64,000 bases of DNA from Bretschneidera sinensis (Eukaryota; Streptophyta; Magnoliopsida; Brassicales; Akaniaceae), in NCBI GenBank assembly GCA_023935145.1, contig CM043699.1, positions 60,528,638 through 60,592,637 of the forward strand. Direction: 5' to 3'. The translations under genes were made by a program, and so were the position numbers. The notes below the pieces were generated by a model. It had not been told where the DNA came from. It saw only the letters and a list, made by a program, of their open reading frames with translations, and did no database searches. This document shows positions 1 to 13,110 of the stretch, in pieces; the stretch's first letter is position 1, and every line of letters starts with the position of its first letter.

Positions 1-522
1 TGAACTATCTCTTTAAAATCATTAATTTATCATATATATATATATATATATTAAATTGTCTCCTCATATATCATATCAATTTATCAGTCACAGTTTTCAA
101 GAATTTTATATATCTTTTCAACATATTTTCAATCAATTCATCCTTTTAAAAATATAACTTCTCATATAATTAATTTTTGACATATCATTTAATCCTTAAT
201 CAACCAATCAATTATCATATATTAAAAATACATCATCCCATCATTATAATTTAATAATAATCATCAATTCATATTTTATATTGCTCTCGATTACTAAAAG
301 TAAATCTAATTCACCATATAGCACTTAAAGCTACTCATGGATCATCTCTTTGCATTTCCTACTCCTTTTAATAATTTCTTGAGATTGTTGATCACCAATA
401 CCTAACCATAAATTTTCATTAATCTTACTATGCCATAATTTTATTCAAACAATATAATTATTTAATTATGATTCTTATAGAAAATTTACCTTCAAATGTG
501 ATGAAATATTGGTATTGAAGTT
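1..522. other. AT-rich intergenic DNA
   Basis: No coding potential, RNA gene or clear element is visible in this AT-rich stretch. It is the left flank of the Copia element that starts at 523; its last five bases (AAGTT, 518-522) are the left copy of that element's target-site duplication. Confidence 0.7.
32..51. repeat. (AT)n microsatellite
   Basis: About ten uninterrupted AT dinucleotides in AT-rich intergenic DNA. No function is implied. Confidence 0.9.
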
Positions 523-1412
523 TGTTGGAGTTTGTCTAAGATTTAAACGGAAAAAAAAAGGAAGAAAAATCAGCATGTTCAGCAATGGGTGCGCACCAGT
601 GTGCGCCGCGGCCCAGCCTTGTCTAGGTCACGGTGCCCAGCAAGAAGGAGTGCTGGAGGAAGGGGCAAGCCATGGCGCTGCCTCTCTAAGGCTGCAACAC
701 CCAGAATGGATGTAAGTGGAGGTGCTTCAGCCCTATTCAAGGCTGCAGCACATCCTTTTTCAGGCCGCGGTGCTAGGCACACTAATGCACACATATTTCA
801 GCCTTTAGTTGAGTTCGTGAGACATGCTCAAAATGCATAAGATCACTAACAATTGATGGAGGTCCATGGTTAACTGGTCATCAAGATCTAAGGGTGGAGA
901 TTGACCCTCAAGATTGGTTAAGAAGTTGGTGCACTATATAAATGGTCACCTAGCTTCAATCCCTAACAACTTGAAACACATTTGTGAATACAAGTAATCA
1001 TCATACAAGAGAGTTAAAGTGCAAGTGTGAGGGTGCAAAGACACAAAACACAGAGAGGCACTAGAATAGATCTCAAAAGAAAGGCTGGTTGTAAAGAGAG
1101 AAGTAGTATAGATCGTGGGTAGAGTGCTTTTGTAATAGTTCTATCACTTTCTTTCTTCTCTTCTTGGTTCTTCAAGAAAATAGGTTTCTTGGAGAGGGTT
1201 ACTGTATTTTGTAAAGAACTCCATTGATAAGATAATGCAGAGAGCTTAGAGGAACTCACGGGGACGTAGGCACATTGCCGAACCTTGATAAAAAATTGCT
1301 TGTGTTCTTTTCTTTCTTGCTTTCGTTTGCTGTTTCATTTCATTACAAGTCATTCTAGACGTGGGTGTTTGGGAATCATCACCTGGGCATTCTTGAGAGG
1401 TGATTTCCAATA
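523..1412 (+). repeat. 5' LTR of Copia-1
   Basis: Direct repeat partner of 5757-6646, equal length 890 bp. It contains a TATA-like box TATATAAAT at 935-943, the probable U3 promoter. Short minus-strand reading frames occur at matching places in both LTRs because the LTRs are copies; they are not genes. Confidence 0.93.
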
Positions 1413-1413
1413 G

Positions 1414-1425
1414 TGGTATCAGAGC
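1414..1425 (+). promoter_or_regulatory. Primer-binding site of Copia-1
   Basis: TGGTATCAGAGC begins two bases after the 5' LTR and matches the initiator-methionine tRNA 3' end used as primer by most plant Copia elements. Confidence 0.92.
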
Positions 1426-1660
1426 CGAAAGAGTTTACACAGCTGGGTATTAGAGCAAGAACAAAAGGTATCGGAGCAGGACTCCAAGAATCAAATAACA
1501 AACATCTTGGGTGATTCAAGAACGGAGTAAAGATCAAGATCAGATCATTTTCTTGAGGTTGATTCAAGAACGGTGTTGAGATCCGATCGTGTTCTTGAGG
1601 TTTAGAAGAAGTTGGAAAGCATTTTTGGGTGCTGCACATATCTGGGATCATCTCTGCAAG

Positions 1661-4600
1661 ATGGGATCAAATTTCGTTGTTGAGAAGTTTGATGGAAAGG
1701 GAGATTTTTCCCTGTGGAAGTGGAAGATCAAGGTTGTTCTTATGCAACAGAAGATGGACTTGGTTATTAGAGAAGATGATGCTTTTGCAGCAAGTATCAC
1801 GGAGGACCAACGGTTTGAGATGAAGAAGTTAGCATACATCACCATTTTCTTGCACATGTCAGATAGTGTCATAAGAGAGTGCGGAGACTCGAAAGATCCT
1901 GCTGTTATATGGAAGAAACTAGATGAGTTATTTCTTACCAAAACTCTCCCTAACAAGATTTATCTTCTTAAAAGAATCTTTGCTTTTAAAATGGATTCTA
2001 ATAAAGAGTTGCAAGATAATCTTGATGTCTTTAATAAACTAGTTTAAGATTTGGCTAGTTGTAGTATTAAATTCCTGAATGAACAATTGGTTGTTATGTT
2101 ATTAAATTCTCTTCCTGATTGTTTTGATAGTTTAATTAATGCAATTGAATATGAAAGAGATACACTAACCAAATAAATTGTGGTCAATGCTATAAAGGCT
2201 CATGATTTTAAAGCCAAGAGTAGGGAGGCATCATGTGGGGAAGGGCTGTTCATAAGAGGAAGGCCAGCAACTCGGAATGGCAGTAGCAACCATGGCAACT
2301 ACCGGGAGAAATCAAGAGGTAAAGGGCAGAGCCATGGGAGAGCACATTCCAAACCAAGATTTGGAGGAAAGAGGTGCTTCTACTACAACAAGGATGGTCA
2401 CTTCAAGAAAGATTACAAGAAGAAGATGTGGGATGAGAGAAGAAGCCATACCAACAATGGAGAGGCTTCGGTTGCCAAAAGAGAACAGCAAGATGATGTT
2501 CTTGTTGTGTGCTCAAATGTGAGCAAGAGGCAAGGCAACAAGAAGTGGATTCTGGATTCCGGGTGCATTTATCACATGTTCCCTCACAAGGAATGGTTCA
2601 AGAATTTTAAGGAGATCAATGATGGAAGGGTCTTCTTGGGTAATCAGAATTCTTGCCAAGTGAGGGGGATAGGAGACATCTAGTTAAGGATGTTTGATGG
2701 AGTCACAAAGCTGCTGTGGAATGTGAGGTATCTTCCGGATTTGAAGAGGAATTTGATCTCATTGGGGCAACTGGATTCCATGGGGTATATATACAAAACA
2801 GAGAGAGGAAAGATCAAGGTGACCAAGGGATCTTTGGTAATGATCAAAGCAGCAATAAAATACGGACTCTATGAGATGATCGAAGAGACAGAAATCAATG
2901 ATCAAGCAGCAAGCTTGATGGCTGAGATGGATAGGGTAGCCCTTTGGCACACTCACTTGGGACATATGAGCGAAAAGGGCCTACAAGTTCTTAGCAAGGA
3001 TGGTCTAATTGGAGGAGACAAAGTAGAGAAATTGGATTTTTGCGAGTGTTTCGTTCTTGGGAAGCAACATCGGGTCAGCTTCAACACCGGAGTGCACAAG
3101 TCTAAGGGCATTCTTGACTACATTCATTCGAACCTTTGGGGACCAGCAAGAACACCAACACAGGGAGGTAACTTTTACGTTCTGTCTTTAATTGATGATT
3201 ATTCAAGAAAGATTTCGGTTTATTTGTTTAAAAATAAATCAGATGCTTTAAATAAATTTGTTGTGTGGAAAAAGTTGCTAGAGACTCAAACGGGTAGGGT
3301 AGTTAAGCCTTTACGAACCGACAATCGCTTAGAATTTTGTAATAAGGATTTTGATAAATTCTGTGAATTAAATGGCATTCTAAGGCGTATAATGGTTTTA
3401 AAAACACCTCAGCAAAATGGAGTTGTTGAGAGGTGAATAGAACCCTTATGGAAAAGGTTAGGTGCATGTTAATTGGGTCCGGTTTACCAAAATAATTTTG
3501 GGGAGAAGCTGTGTCTACAACTGTATACTTGGTTAATAAATCACCCTCTAGGGGTTTAGACCTTAAGACTCCCATGAAGATGTGGAGTGGGAAACTCCCT
3601 GAGTTGAGCAACCTTAGGACTTTTGGGTGTGCTGCATATGCACATTAAAAGGATGATAAACTTAACCCAAGGTCTAGAAAATGTGTGTTTATAGGGTATG
3701 GTGATGGGGTTATGGGGTATAGGTTGTGGTCCTTAGAACCAAAAAGAATGAAACTTATAATAAGTAGGGATGTTATTTTTAATGAATTGTTATTTTCCTA
3801 CTTGGAGAAAACTAACCATGCAGGGGCTAGTGAGCAAACCAGTCTGGAATTTGTGGAGCATCGCATCAAGGAGAATTCGGTTCAGGTAGAGCAAGGAAGG
3901 CAAGAGGGTTCGGACCAGGTAGAGCCCATTGATGAAGGCCAAGCTCAGGACACTCAAGAGGAGGCTAAACTGGAGGGGGTTGATGCAGCAAGCCAGAATG
4001 ACTACCAGCTCACAAGGGACCAAGGAAGGAGGGTGGTTAGACCACCTTTAAGATATGGGTTTGCGGATGCTAATGTAGCAACTCCTTGGACAGAATGAGG
4101 GATGGTTGAATCAGAAACTTACATGGATGCCATGGAGTGTAAGGATTCGTCAAAGTGGCAGCTAGCTATAGAGGAAGAAATGTATTCTTTGAGGAATAAC
4201 AACTCTTGGGAATTGGTGCCCAAACCAGAAAAACAGAGAGTTGTGGATTGTAGGTAGATCTACAAGATCAAAGAAGGGAACACTCTAGAGGATGAAGTCT
4301 GGTATAAAGCTAGGCTGGTGGCGAAGGGGTTCATTCAAAAAGAAGGCATAGATTTCACCGAAATCTTCTCACCAGTTGTGAAGTACAAGACGATACGGAT
4401 AGTATTGTCATTAGTGGTCCAATTCAATTGGGAAATCGAGCAAATGGATGTGAAGACAACATTCTTACATGGAGAGCTTGATGAGACCATTTACATGAAG
4501 CAACCCGAAGGCTATGAGGAAGGAAGGCAGGGAGATTTGGTGTGCTAATTGTAGAAATCTCTCTATAGCCTAAAGCAATCACCTCGGCAATGGAATGAGA

Positions 4601-5676
4601 GGTTTGATTCCTTTGTAACCAGTCCGGGTTTCATAAGGAGCTACTATGATTCGTGATTGTATTACATTGGGCACAAGGTGGAGGAAGTGGTGATCATCCT
4701 GATCTGTGTTGATGACATGTTGTTGGTTGGGAGCAGCATGGAGAGGATAGGAAAATTGAAGTCTCAACTCAGTGAGGAGTTTGAGATGAAGGATCTTGGC
4801 CATGCACAAAAGATCCTTGGGATGTGTATCATCCAGGAAAGGGAGAGAAACAAATTGAAGATCTCTCAAACTTCCTACATAGAGAAGATGATATCTAAGT
4901 TCTCTATGGAAGATAGAAAACCAGTGAAGGTTCCCTTTGCTGGTCATTTCAAGTTCTCCAGTGATCAATGTCTGAGATCGGAGGAGGAGAAGAAGGAAAT
5001 TGAAAAGATCCCTTACTCTAGTGCGGTTGGTTTTGTCATGTTCATGATGGTAAGCACTAGACCTAATATTGCTCATGCAATAAGTGTCCTTAGTAGGTTA
5101 ATGAGTAATCCCGAAAAAGAGCATTGGCTTGGGATGAAGTGGTTGCTGAGGTACTTGAAGGGAAGCCCATAAGTGGGGCTGATTAATGAGAAGAGGGGTA
5201 AGTTCATCTGCCTTGAGGGTTATATTGATTCGGACTATGGAGCAGACCAGGATAAAAGGAGATCGATTACTTCTTACTTCTTTAACTTAAACAGATGTTG
5301 TGTAAGTTGGAAGGCTCAATTGCAGCCAGTGGTAGCACTCTCAACAACTGAGGCTGAGTACATAGCGGCTACGGAAGCCATCAAGGAGGCTATGTGGTGC
5401 AAAGGGTTGCTAGAAGAGTTAAAGATACTAGAGGAGCAGGTTGTGGTGTATTCGGATAGCCAAAGTGCATTGCACTTGTGTAAGAATCCGGTGTTCCATG
5501 ATTGGAAAAAGCACATGGATGTTCGGTACCATTTCATTTGGAAAAATGTTACGAAAGGATGCATTCATGTGGACAAGGTAGCCACGGAAGAAAACCTTGC
5601 GGATTTAGGTACTAAAGTTCTATCTCTAAGCAAGTTCAATCATTGCCTTAGACTTCTTAGGATTGGAATCAGTTGA
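1661..5676 (+). pseudogene. Copia gag-pol polyprotein, broken (Copia-1)
   Basis: One former polyprotein read from the ATG at 1661. Gag occupies about 1661-2530, with a damaged zinc knuckle at 2375-2416 (second and fourth Cys replaced by Tyr). Protease has the DSG triad in WILDSGC near 2550. A GAG-pre-integrase motif (LWHTHLGHMS) begins near 2940. The integrase core at 3110-3436 keeps the two Asp and the PQQNGVVER block. RT spans about 4100-5170, with CVDD replacing YVDD at 4705-4716. RNase H runs from about 5200 to 5676. In-frame stops lie at 2045, 2681, 4096, 4546 and 5170 among others. The frame shifts near 3434, consistent with loss of one base in integrase. No functional protein is expected. 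Confidence 0.93.
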
Positions 5677-5756
5677 TATGATGACTCAAGATGAGTTTAG
5701 ATATTGAGTTCTCTGCACAATGGGTTCGGTTTAAAGGCTTAGACAAAGGTAGAGAT

Positions 5757-6646
5757 TGTTGGAGTTTGTCTAAGATTTAAACGGAAAAATGAAGGAAGAA
5801 AAATCAGCATGTTCAGCAAGTGGTGCACACCAGTGTGCACCGCGGCCCAGCCTTGTCCAGGCCATAGCACCCAGTAAGGAGGAGTGCTGGAGGAAGAGGC
5901 AAGCCATGGAACTGCCTCCCCAAGGCCGCATCGCCCAGAATTGATGCAAGTGGAGGTGCTTCAGCCCTATTCAAGGCCGCAGCACACCCTGTTTCAGGCC
6001 GCAACGCTAGGCACACTGATGCACACATATTTCAGCCTTTAGTTGAGTTTATGAGACATGCTCAAAATGCATAGGATCACTAAGGATTGATGGAGGGCCA
6101 TGGTTAATTGGTCATCAAGATCTAAGGGTGGAGATTGACCCTCAAAATTGGTCAAGAAGTTGGTGCACTATATAAAAGGTCACCTAGCTTCAATCCCTAA
6201 CAACTTGAGACACAATTGTGAATACAAGTGATCATCATATAAGAGAGTTAAAGTGCAAGTGTGAGAGTGCAAAGACATAAAACACAAAGAGGCATTAGAA
6301 TAGATCTCAAAAGAAAGGCTGGTTGTAAAGAGAGAAGTAGTATAGATTGTGGATAGAGTGCTTTTGTAATAGTTCTATCACTTTCTTTCTTCTCTTCTTG
6401 GTTCTTCAAGAACTTGGGTTTTTTTGAGAGGATTGTTGTATTTTGTACCGAACTCCATTGATAAGATAGTGCATAGAGCTTAGAAGAGCTCACGGAGACA
6501 TAGGCACATTGTTGAACCTCGATAACAAATTGCTTGTGTTTTTTTCTTTCTTGCTTTCGTTTGTTGTTTTATTTCATTACAAGTCATTCTGGACTTGAGT
6601 GTTTGGGAATCATCACCTGAGCATTCTTGAGAGGCGATTTCCAACA
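5757..6646 (+). repeat. 3' LTR of Copia-1, with polypurine tract just upstream
   Basis: Second 890-bp LTR, opening TGTTGGAG and ending CCAACA, followed by the AAGTT duplication. The purine-rich AAAGGTAGAGAT at 5745-5756 directly before it is the plus-strand priming tract. A TATA-like box lies near 6169-6177. Confidence 0.93.
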
Positions 6647-6651
6647 AAGTT

Positions 6652-7585
6652 TGACAATAGAAATTATCTAACTATTGAAAAATTTTGTCTGAATAGAATT
6701 GAAATTGATTGAAGAAAGAAAGAAACCAAACAAACAAATTGTTTTAGCGTGAAACAATAAAATCTCTGAGGCTTAGAGAGTTTTAAAGCAAGGTAAGTTT
6801 TTTTTTTTAAATATTAATTTATTATTATTTAATTATTGTTATCATTATTTTAATATATAATTTACAAACATTCAGAAAGTTCACATGGTGTGAACTTATC
6901 CCTTGCTGCTTCACCCTTTTTTTAAAATAAATATTATTATTTTATTCTTAATCAACATATTATGTTGTAAAAAATTACTTTAAACAATGTACTTCACGTG
7001 AACATTCTGAAGCTTCACGTTTGGTAGCTTTATTCATTTTTTTAATCATTTACAATTTACAGTTTACAGTTTTACCATCCATTATTTACAATTCTGCCAT
7101 CATTTAAAAATTACGGTTTTACCACTACATAATTATAATTTTGCCATTCCATAATTATGGTTGTGCCATCGGTCCATCAGCCTTTTAAATTTATGGCTTT
7201 GCCATTCTATATTTACAATTTTGTCATTCTATAATTACAGTTTTGTTTGTTTTCCCATTAAAAATAAATTTTTCATCTTTTCTTCCTTCAAAAAAATTTC
7301 TAAAAGATATAAAACTTATATTTTCTTCCACCAAAATTTTTAATTAATTTCCTCAATCTCATTCCACATTTTTCTTCAAAATTATTTCATTTCAAACTTC
7401 AACTTTCAAAATTTTTAGTACTTTCTTTTTCAATAATTTTCTAAGTCTTTTAATAAAATTCTTGTTGTCATCTTTCAAATATTATTTTAAATCAATAATG
7501 AATTTTTCATGTATGTGTAATTTAATTCAATATAATATCTATCAAATTACTTACTTACCCTTAATTCAAGGATAAAGGTATTACA
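6652..7585. other. AT-rich intergenic DNA
   Basis: No credible coding sequence; the short plus-strand frame at 7161-7343 is a chance opening in AT-rich DNA. The stretch joins the 3' flank of Copia-1 to the first recognisable Gypsy coding relic. It contains a degenerate tandem repeat, listed separately. Confidence 0.6.
7035..7245. repeat. Degenerate short tandem repeat (TTTTGCCATTCC-type)
   Basis: About eight to ten diverged copies of a unit of roughly 20-25 bp, alternating a TTTTGCCAT or TTTTACCAT core with ATAATTACAG-like spacers. It looks like an old minisatellite. Confidence 0.55.
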
Positions 7586-7589
7586 AATT

Positions 7590-9165
7590 TGTTGTGTTTG
7601 AAGTAGTGCAAAAAAGAGATTAGAGGAAATTTGGCAAGAAAATCTTAAAGAGATTCCTGATGATGTCCATAAGATGCACATTTTAAACTATTTCATCATT
7701 ATTAATGGAATAATGTGTTACAAAGCGTCTGGAGGAGTTTTAGCCAAATGTGTAGGATTGATTGAAATTTATAAAGCTAGATGTTAGTTAGATAGTACCA
7801 GATTATATAGAAAGGTGTATCACTTTGGCATTTATTGGCTAAAAATGAAGAAAGAAACTGAAGAAATCAGGTGTAATTGCCCAAGATGTGCGCAAGTACC
7901 ATATTTGGTATAATCTATTTTCTTAGAGGTTACAAGAGATTGACCCAAGCATTATGAAGACTTATTGAGAGATGATGTCTATCTTACTTGCTCTAAGGAC
8001 AAAATCTTATGAAAAAAAAAATCAAAAGATATGCAATGAAAGATGATGTGCTATATAGGAAAAGTTTCCCTAGAAAAATGTTCAAATGTATTGTAGAACA
8101 TGATTGGGAAGCGTTGTTGTATGAGCTTCATGCTAGAGTCAGCAGCGGCCATAAAGGAGGAACAAAAGTTTATCAGAAATTGTTAGATGTTGGTTACAAC
8201 TAGCCAAAAATGCTTTAACTTGCGAAAGGTTTCATACGAAAAATGTGATGTGTGTTAACAGCATAGGAATGTATTGCACAAACCCTCTGTAGACCTGCAT
8301 GCTTTAAGCACTCTATAGCCTTTTCATATAAGGGATATGGATTTGATTAGACCAATTTCACCACCTGCTCAGGGACATGTTTGGATTTTGGCTGCCATAA
8401 AACACTTTACCAAATGGTTGTATCATTAAAAAAAGCTACAGGTGAAGCGGTGTTGAATTTTATCAAGGAGAATGTTTTTTTGCCGATTTGGAATTCCCAA
8501 GAGCATTATGTTTGACAATGGTATGCTTTTTGTTACCAAAACTATTGGGGAGTTCTTGACAACTTATCAAATTACTCACCTCAAATCTATAACGAAACAG
8601 CCTCAAGGGAATGACCAAGTAGAGGCAACAAGCAAAACACTTATCAGAATTTTAAATAGAGTTTTACACGATCAACCCAAAGAATAGCATGATGCTCTCA
8701 CATAAGTAATTTGGGCTTATAGGGTAACTAAGAATTCTTCCAAAAACGCATCCTCTTATTAACTAGTTTATGGGGCAAAATGTGTAGCATGAATAGAAAT
8801 TCTAGAGAAATCCTTTCAGATCAGAGCAACATCTTAATTCAAAGATAACACTGAATAGTTTGTAGAATTGGATATCTTGGAAGAAAAAAGAGATAAGTCT
8901 AAAATCGCTTTCAACATATGTCAAGAAAGGGTGAAGAAGCTCGTATACCCATGCTTCTTTAAAGAGGGAGAATTAGTCCTTAGAGTTGTATAGCATATCC
9001 ACATAGGGATATTTGCAAATAGAAAGTTTGCTCCTAAGTGGGAAGGACCATTTCAAGTGCATGAAGTCGCTGTCAGTGAATATTGCACACTACTTAAAGC
9101 AAAAGAAATTAATATTACAACGCTAATCAATTTTACCTATTTAAAGAAATATTATGCTTAGAAAC
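7590..9165 (+). pseudogene. Ty3/Gypsy integrase relic, Tat-lineage type
   Basis: Fragments in several frames follow the order of a plant Gypsy RNase H-integrase junction and integrase. A first zinc-finger-like module lies near 7690-7890 (CNCPRCAQ). A second (ELHARVSSGHKGG, then a C..C remnant) is near 8130-8270. A core Asp is near 8336 (RDMDLIRPISPPAQ) and a second core segment (RFGIPKSIMFDNG, PQGNDQVEA) spans 8482-8640. The C-terminal part has APKWEGPFQVHE near 9030 and ends LKKYYA near 9163. The segment order and the KYYA end resemble the Tat/Ogre/Retand group. Numerous stops and frameshifts are present. Gag, protease and RT are not seen upstream, so the left part is missing or unrecognisable. 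Confidence 0.8.
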
Positions 9166-9297
9166 ATATCATTGTATTTGGTTTGAAGTATTAATAAACA
9201 AAATACTTTTTTTTCCAAAATTTGTATTTGATATTAATATTCTAAGTCTATAATAAGTCAAAAAAATGAAAATATATATAAAAAAATATACATGAGT

Positions 9298-12200
9298 TCA
9301 TTGCAACTACAACCTTGCTGCTACATCTTTCAACTTCTTATCTTTGTCTAAGGCTTTAGAATGAGCCATACGTGAAAGAATATGGTCTCCATCTTTTCTT
9401 GCCTTCTCCAATCAAGATTCTAAATCCTCCAAATGAGCTTTTAAGTTATCAATCTAAGAGCGCACCTTTGATAAATGATACTGAAATTGCTCATATGAGT
9501 TATTGCTATCATCCATCCAATTCAGCTTATCAAAGACTTCCTTTTGAATCTTACCCCAAGACGTCTTCAAGATGCTTTTGAACAGCTACTACTGAGTCCC
9601 ATGAGGTGGCACCTCGGATGATGTCCATTTGACTCATGAAGTTCAACTCAACCTTATAATATGCCCTCATAATCTCGTCAAAGGGACGTTACTCTATGAA
9701 ATGGCCAAAAGTCTCCACTAGGGCTATTATCAGCTGTTAGTCCTCAACCTCATGAATCAAATCAATTCTAACACTCCATGTGTTTAATTCTGTTTTTTTT
9801 TTCCTTTGTGACATCCACCAAAGGTTGTAGAATAAGTTGATGCAAGAGTTTTAGTCGTCGAGGAGCTTGGAGTTACGTATTGGTATCTTGAGGAACAAAG
9901 CCTATAAATAATAAACACACGATAAGGAAAATTTTGAAAAATCGAAAAGCATAATTTTAATAAACATATAGAAATATTACCATAAGTTTCCTCAGGGGTT
10001 TGCTCAAGCACTTTTCAATAGGAACTTAAGCTTCTTCTGTTGAATCTAAAGATGACCCCATATTGGAGGTATCAGGAGAGTAAGAATCCGTTGAAGAACT
10101 TATAGAAGATTAACTAGAATAAGAAGTATTACCATGACACTTTAAGCTTTCTAAAGGAATGTGATCACGCTCATGTTGAGGAGAAGTAGTAGAAGAGTCA
10201 AGTGCAGTTGAGGTAATAACTAATTGAACTTTTATTAAAAGGAAGAGAAATTTGTAAGAAAAAATAAAATAAAGGGAAAAGATAGCGAAAGAAGGGGAAA
10301 GATTAATCTACCAAAAGATGGCATTTGAGGAACTTTCATTGCTTCAAAAGAAGGCAATATTGGCATTTTGGCCATAGCAATTGGAAACCCTTCTTCTAGA
10401 TCAGAAGGAATGCTTACTACTTTTGAAATAACGACTATAAAATGTGTACTCAGTAAACAAAAATATATAAGCGAAAGGCATAGAAACTTAAAAGATGATA
10501 AGTCTTACAAAAGAAACATGCAGTATCAAGCTTGACCTATGCCTCTATGGCAATTTGCTATCTTCGCATAGGATCCATCTTAGACAGATGTTCCAACGCA
10601 TTGGCAAAAGAAGAATTAGGAATAGAAATGCTCACAAGAAAGTTTCTTCTCCTCATCATATAATGTTAAGCTTATGGGAAGGATTTAGGTGAAGGAGTCT
10701 CAATTGAGGGATCTCTCATTATCACCATAAAAGTCTCCGAAGGAGTAAAGGAAACATTAATGAGATCCACAACCAATGAAGAATATGGTGCCTCAAGCTC
10801 AAGCACAACAAGGGCACCACTACCTTCCATAATAAATAAACTTACTTGGTCTAAAGTAAAAACATCATCATAAGATGGCATATTTGACTGCTCAACTTCA
10901 CCATCATCAACATCCCTTGACTTTGCATTAAGATTCTCATCCTTATGTCTTGGAAGAGAAAGATGGCACTCAGCAGCTCTATCTTCTACATTATCTCATC
11001 ATGCAAGACTTGGCCTACTATATCAATAGTAATTTGAATTGGGTTAGACAATGATGTAGTCCTTGAAATTGTAGTTCATACAGTTGCAGGTGTCACTTCC
11101 ATAAAAATTGACTCTGGTGTGGATAACGACATAGTAGCACCATCTGTTGTCTCTGAAATTGGTTGTGACCCTGACACACTCTTTGTTGTCTTTGGAATTG
11201 CTTGCGACCTTGATAAAAGGGTTGCACATTCTTATGGATGCTTAAGGAAGTACTTTCTAAGATCTACAAGCATATCATTAAGTTGATAATTAATATTAGC
11301 TTAAAGCTTCATCGCTTTTAAAGCCTGTCGCTCCTTTCGTGATGTCTTATTTGAACCTTCTTCCCAATTTGTCTCAATATTGGAGACTTACTTTTTCTTT
11401 GATTGTTGGCGTGACACTTTTTTATCAAGAGCAATAAGAGGTGACTTCTTTTTGGAGGCTGGAAGAGGAGCAAGTCTTTTCCAACACTCTATTATCCTCA
11501 CTTTCTGTAAGTCCTTAGCCTCAAAACCCATGTCTTTGGCCATGGTGTCCAAAATCTGACTTTTGGTATCTATCAAGGAAGTAACAAGAAGATGAGTCAA
11601 TATGATAGAATAGAACGTAGAGTTATAGAAAAAAAATTCCAAGTAATAAAACCAGTTACCTCAAGGCAAGTTAGGCGTAATCAACTTGTATTTCTCGAAC
11701 AATTCTGAGACATAGGTGTCAACTCTCACTGGATACTATAAAAAAGATGCAGAACTTAATAGATAGCCTTAAAATGCATTGTTCTTGCTGCCATATGTTG
11801 AATTCAAAAGGACTACATTTTTATGCCAGCCTCTCCAGATGGCGCTAAGAAAGAAAAAAAAGAGAAAGAGAGATAAAAGAGACAAAGGAAATGAGTTGAA
11901 AAATAAAAAAAGAAGTAAAAAAAAATATCTAAAAGCACTTACCCTGATGCGACCCAATGAAGTTTTGTCCTCGAGCCCTCCAAATTTAAAAGAAAAGTAG
12001 GAACGTGATAACTCTAAGTAGAAAGATCAATTAGAGAAAAATGAGTGGTATCATGAATTAAAAATAGTAATCAATAGGAATAGAGGAAAAAATAAAAGCT
12101 TTTTAACAACCAATAGAGGTACCAAATACTTGCTCTAATGCTGATGCTAATTCTATTCGATGTCTTTCATATGGCATTTCTTCATCTTGAATACGACGCC

Positions 12201-12783
12201 TACTTCTAGGGCGTAATTCTGCTTGACCCATGGATTGAAGGGCACTCTGAGTGCTAGCAGCAATAGAAAGAGGATTCGCGGTTTTACCAGTAATAGCAAC
12301 AATAACAAGAGGATCTGCAGTCTCACCAGTAGCAACAGCAGTAGTAGTGGCAAGAGGATCCACAAACCTAGAAGGACTTGCAATCTGGTATGTTTGCATA
12401 AAGGAACTTTTCATCATTTGATACAGAGTCAAGTCGTCATCTAATATTTCAGAATCTTCAATGGATATGTATTTCCTTTTTTTTTAGGGGGGGGGGAATA
12501 TTTTTTGGTTGAAGAGCGAAGGAAGTTGTCTTGCTTTTCTTAGGCTGAAAGGCAGAGGAAGCTGTCATCCTTCCTTTGGAAAAGGATGCACTCCTTGTAA
12601 CCTTCCTAGAACTGCCAGTTTGAGCACAAACAAAGCAGTTGTTGGCGCTGTTGCAGAGGAGGCAATAGCCTTTAAGCGAGGGTTCACCGAAAGAACTTAA
12701 CTCACAATGGCATTGGCCTTTAACATTGAAAGCCAAATAGACTGTAGCTCTTCTTCATTGGCCAAAATCTTGTTGAGATCACC
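9298..12783 (-). pseudogene. C-terminal part of antisense PMD-type ORF (coiled-coil region), degenerate
   Basis: Read on the minus strand this stretch shows long runs of sensible protein sequence broken by stops and shifts. Examples are a Ser/Thr/Ala-rich part at 12103-12432, a Lys-rich basic part at 11388-11642 (PASKKKSPLIALDKK), and a charged segment at 9300-9570 with motifs such as LEKARKDGDHILS that looks like a coiled coil. The last stop is at 9298-9300, about 130 bp from the end of the plus-strand Gypsy integrase. At 12779-12783 it meets Copia-2, and removing that element lets the minus-strand frame run on into the PMD segment. Retroelement accessory gene is the best guess; function unknown. 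Confidence 0.6.
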
Positions 12784-12961
12784 TGTTGGAAAAGATAGAA
12801 TCCCACTAAATAACTTTGTTTCTATTTTCTAGGAGTTAGATTTTTTATTTATCTCATCTCTCAATTATCTCATTATAATTAGCTAAGATTATTTTGTATA
12901 TATAGCCAAAAAAAGGCCTCATATTCAATACATCAGATATTCTTTTTTCTGAAAGTTTACA
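12784..12961 (+). repeat. 5' LTR of Copia-2
   Basis: 178-bp LTR, TGTTGG to TTTACA, with a TATA-like stretch (GTATATATAG) near 12896. The partner is 16905-17082. Confidence 0.94.
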
Positions 12962-12973
12962 TGGTATCAGAGC
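12962..12973 (+). promoter_or_regulatory. Primer-binding site of Copia-2
   Basis: TGGTATCAGAGC, immediately adjacent to the LTR end, complementary to initiator-methionine tRNA. Confidence 0.92.
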
Positions 12974-13110
12974 TTTAGAGTTTTTTCTAGAAATTCCAAA
13001 GCCTTCATCGCTTCATTTGTTTTGGCCTTCATAGCCGACCATACCTCTGGCCTTTAGCGCCAATTTTTTCTTCCCTCTAATCTTGCCTTCTTCTCCATCA
13101 TTACCCCACC

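Larger units (their letters stand above)
523..6646 (+). mobile_element. Complete but inactive Ty1/Copia LTR retrotransposon (Copia-1)
   Basis: Two direct LTRs of 890 bp (523-1412 and 5757-6646) start with TGTTGG and end in CCAATA or CCAACA. They are flanked by an identical 5-bp duplication AAGTT (518-522 and 6647-6651), so both ends are exact. A primer-binding site TGGTATCAGAGC lies two bases inside the 5' LTR and a purine tract ends at the 3' LTR. The internal order gag, protease, integrase, RT, RNase H is that of Copia; the gag start resembles the Tnt1/Tork group. The LTRs differ at many positions, often C/T or G/A, consistent with an old insertion and decay of methylated cytosines. At least ten stops and one frameshift make it non-autonomous. 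Confidence 0.95.

Noticed and set aside
579..1259. Minus-strand frames of 71 and 81 codons conserved in both Copia-1 LTRs (also 5813-6028 and 6248-6493)
   Set aside because: Conserved only because the two LTRs are copies; no domain or independent evidence of coding.
12103..12444. Overlapping frames on both strands near the (GTA/GCA)-rich stretch
   Set aside because: Only the minus-strand frame fits the antisense PMD relic; the others are shadows of a low-complexity Ala/Thr/Leu-rich segment.
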